Source of the DNA: Steroidobacteraceae bacterium
GTDB lineage: Bacteria > Pseudomonadota > Gammaproteobacteria > Steroidobacterales > Steroidobacteraceae
DNA: 9,137 nt
Direction: 5' to 3'
Assembly (NCBI GenBank): GCA_013044085.1
Contig: JABEVI010000025.1
Location: 1 to 9,137 of the forward strand
The notes under the pieces are model-generated. The model was given only the letters and a program-made list of their open reading frames with translations. It searched no databases and was not told the origin of the DNA. The translations under genes and the position numbers were made by a program. Positions 7,268 through 9,137 of this stretch are shown here, in pieces. Within the stretch, counting starts at the first letter, position 1; each line of letters opens with the position of its first letter.

Positions 7268-8715
7268 GGGCGGCTGCGCCGACGCTCACGTGCGTCCTGT
7301 TTGCGGCACTGTTGAGCGGTTGTGCCGGATTGCCCTCGAAGCCCGCGCCCGTGCGCCTGGCCGATTCGTTGCCGCTCGGCGCACTGGCCGCACCTCGCGG
7401 TGGCTGGCCGAGCTCGCATTGGTGGCGCCGGTATCGGGATCCGACGCTCGATCGGCTCGTGGCCATGGCACTCGCGAGTTCGCCTTCGCTCGCGAGCGCG
7501 CATGCGCGCTTCGATTCAGCCCGCCAGGGTGTGCGCATCGCCGCGGCGGCGAGCGGCGCACGGGTGGACTTCGCGGGCGACCTCGCGCGCCAGCGTTTGA
7601 GCAACCATGGACTGATCCCGGCCTCGCTGCTCGGCTTCGCCTGGTATAACCAGGCCGATCTCGGTCTGCAGGCGCGCTATACCTTCGATTGGTGGGGTAA
7701 GCAACGCGATTTGGTCGAGGCGGCCGCCGATCGCGCGCGTGTCGCTCAGGCCGAGCGCAGCGCCGCCGCGCTCGCGCTCGCGAGCGCGGTCACCGACAGT
7801 TATTTCGGCTGGCAGGCCGATCAGAGCCGCCTCGTGATTGCCCGTGCCGCACTCAATGCCGCCGAACGGACGCGTGCGATCGCCGTTGCGCGCGTGCGGG
7901 CGGGACTCGATCCGGCCGAGGAAGTATCCCAGGGCGATATCGACGTCGCGGCGGCGCGGGGCCGGATCGCCGCTTTGCGGGGCTCGGCGAACTTGCGCGT
8001 GGTCGCGCTGGCGGCGCTCATCGGCCGGCCGCGCTCGACGCTGCCTGTGCTCGCCGCCCGGCCATTGCCCAGGGTCGCGCTGAGGATTCCGCGCGACGTG
8101 CGCATCGATCTGCTCGCGCGTCGGCCGGATATCGCGGCCAGCCGCTGGCTGGTCGATGCGGCACAGAGTCGATCGGCGTCCGCGCGTGCCGATTTCCTGC
8201 CGGACATCAGCATCGATGCGCTCGCGGGTTTATCGAGCGTCGATATCGGCAAGCTCCTGCAGTACGGCAGTCGCGACCCGCTGGCGAGCGTCGCGCTGCA
8301 TCTGCCGATCTTCGATTCCGGGATGCTGCGCGCGCGCTACGGAGTGACCCGCGCACAGCTGCACGCGGCCGTCGATCGATACGACCAGACGCTCATCGCG
8401 GCCGCGCGCGACGTGGCCACCCAGGCCGCCTCGCTCGAGGCGCTCGCTGCTGAGCGCGCCGAGCAAAGGCTCGGCGTCGAGGCGGCCCGCAGACTCTATG
8501 TCAGTGCGACGGCGCTCGTGCGCCAAGGCTTGAGCGACCGGCGTGGCCAGATCGAAGCCCAACTGCGTTTGCTCGAGCAACGCGATCGCCTAGTCCAACT
8601 CGACGCGGCCGCCCTGACGGCGGACGCCGCGTTGCAAACAGCCCTTGGCGGCGGCTACGGCGGCACGCCGGCCCCCGCGAAACCCGGTTCGACCGTGAAG
8701 AAGCCAAATCCATGA
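7264..8715 (+). CDS. Outer-membrane efflux channel lipoprotein (NodT/VceC-EmrC type) of the EmrA-containing operon
   Basis: A 483-residue outer-membrane factor that should form the exit duct for the EmrA-type adaptor encoded after it. The N-terminus MRAAAPTLTCVLFAALLSGC is a lipoprotein signal with lipobox LSGC; Cys20 is followed by Ala, consistent with outer-membrane sorting. The first repeat begins with SHWWRRYRDPTLDRLVAMAL (51-70) and includes ARYTFDWWGKQRDLVEAAAD, as in VceC/EmrC-type channels that serve MFS pumps. The second includes IDLLARRPDIAASRWLVDAA, the counterpart of the RRPDI motif of the family. The frame stays open upstream into the regulator, but the ATG at 7264 is chosen because the signal peptide starts there, it overlaps the regulator stop as ATGA, and AGAGGG lies about nine bases before it. 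It differs clearly from the channel of the leftward operon, so the two are not a recent duplication. It ends in ATGA with the next gene. Confidence 0.94.
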   Translation: MRAAAPTLTCVLFAALLSGCAGLPSKPAPVRLADSLPLGALAAPRGGWPSSHWWRRYRDPTLDRLVAMALASSPSLASAHARFDSARQGVRIAAAASGARVDFAGDLARQRLSNHGLIPASLLGFAWYNQADLGLQARYTFDWWGKQRDLVEAAADRARVAQAERSAAALALASAVTDSYFGWQADQSRLVIARAALNAAERTRAIAVARVRAGLDPAEEVSQGDIDVAAARGRIAALRGSANLRVVALAALIGRPRSTLPVLAARPLPRVALRIPRDVRIDLLARRPDIAASRWLVDAAQSRSASARADFLPDISIDALAGLSSVDIGKLLQYGSRDPLASVALHLPIFDSGMLRARYGVTRAQLHAAVDRYDQTLIAAARDVATQAASLEALAAERAEQRLGVEAARRLYVSATALVRQGLSDRRGQIEAQLRLLEQRDRLVQLDAAALTADAALQTALGGGYGGTPAPAKPGSTVKKPNP

Positions 8716-9137
8716 ATGCAAGCACAACGACCGAAGTCGCCACGGCCCCGAGCGGCCAGCGCCGCCGGATATTGATCCTGATAGCGCTCGTGTTTCTCGT
8801 CGCCGGGCTGCTTTGGACACTTTATTGGTTCCTGGTGCTCTCGAAACGCCAGGAGACCGACGATGCCTACGTCAACGGTAACAAGGTGGTGATTTCCGCC
8901 CGCGTGCCGGGCACGGTGATCGCCGTACTCGCCGACGACACACAACTCGTCAAGGCCGGGCAGGTGCTGGTGCGGCTCGATCCGGTCGACGCCAGAACCC
9001 GCCTGAGCCGGGCGGCGAGCGTGCTCGCCAGGACGGTGCGCGAAGTGCGCCAGGAGCGCGCGATCGCCGGTGAGTACGACGCGGCGGTCGCGGTGCGTCG
9101 CCTCCAGCTTGCGCGCGCCGAGGCAGATCTCGCCCGA
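8712..9137 (+). CDS. emrA: EmrA-type periplasmic adaptor of an MFS multidrug pump, N-terminal part (runs off the right edge)
   Basis: The first 142 residues of a membrane fusion protein, translated by hand with no stop. A short polar cytoplasmic tail (1-19) precedes one membrane helix (about 20-43), then the EmrA hallmark RQETDDAYVNGNKVVISARV (46-65). The first half of the lipoyl-like domain is GTVIAVLADDTQLVKAGQVL (67-86), and VRLDPVDARTRLSRAAS (87-103) starts the coiled-coil hairpin, which is still running at the edge. EmrA links an EmrB permease to an outer-membrane channel, so this gene and the channel gene before it are two parts of an EmrAB-TolC-like pump; an emrB would be expected next, outside the window. 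The start overlaps the channel stop as ATGA, with only a weak GAAGAAG-like ribosome site, so coupling is likely. The EmrA-type call is firm. Orthology to E. coli emrA, and so the symbol, rests on motif likeness and the neighbouring EmrR-like regulator. Confidence 0.92.
   Translation, partial: MNASTTTEVATAPSGQRRRILILIALVFLVAGLLWTLYWFLVLSKRQETDDAYVNGNKVVISARVPGTVIAVLADDTQLVKAGQVLVRLDPVDARTRLSRAASVLARTVREVRQERAIAGEYDAAVAVRRLQLARAEADLAR

Noticed and set aside
1..9137. Mobile element, CRISPR array, tRNA or integration site
   Set aside because: I saw no transposase or integrase, no spaced repeats and no tRNA-like cloverleaf. Base composition is even apart from the short control region, so the window itself shows no sign of recent transfer.

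Overview
This GC-rich window is a multidrug-efflux locus from a Gram-negative bacterium, most likely a member of the Pseudomonadota. The evidence is GC-ending codons throughout, two outer-membrane lipoproteins of the OprM/NodT type, and RND and EmrAB-type pumps that span two membranes. A gammaproteobacterium is plausible because the regulator and adaptor resemble E. coli EmrR and EmrA, but the genus cannot be read from the sequence.

The layout is two divergent operons separated by a 76-bp AT-rich control region (about 6664-6739). Leftward (minus strand), in transcription order: an outer-membrane channel lipoprotein (5134-6660), a periplasmic adaptor (3947-5137), an RND/HAE1 inner-membrane pump (856-3930), and the start of an EmrB-type DHA2 MFS drug/H+ antiporter (848 to beyond the left edge). 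Rightward (plus strand): an EmrR-like MarR regulator (6740-7267), a second and different outer-membrane channel lipoprotein (7264-8715), and the start of an EmrA-type adaptor (8712 to beyond the right edge). Genes are packed tightly, with 4-base start/stop overlaps at three junctions and gaps of 16 and 7 bp at the other two, so each side is probably one translationally coupled transcript.

The parts for a complete RND tripartite pump (outer-membrane factor, adaptor, permease) lie in the left operon, with an MFS permease behind them. The right operon has the other two parts of an EmrAB-TolC-like pump (outer-membrane channel and adaptor). Its permease is either just beyond the right edge or is the MFS permease of the left operon. 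The control region holds one candidate promoter in each direction, with adjoining -10 boxes. A 5-4-5 inverted repeat covers the -35 box of the leftward promoter and lies just downstream of the expected start of the rightward transcript. One EmrR-like repressor could therefore control both pumps and itself.

No RNA genes, insertion sequences, CRISPR arrays or terminators were seen. Both operons run off the window, so their ends are not visible. All gene families are recognisable. The unusual points are the combination of pump parts and the compact shared switch, not a new protein family.
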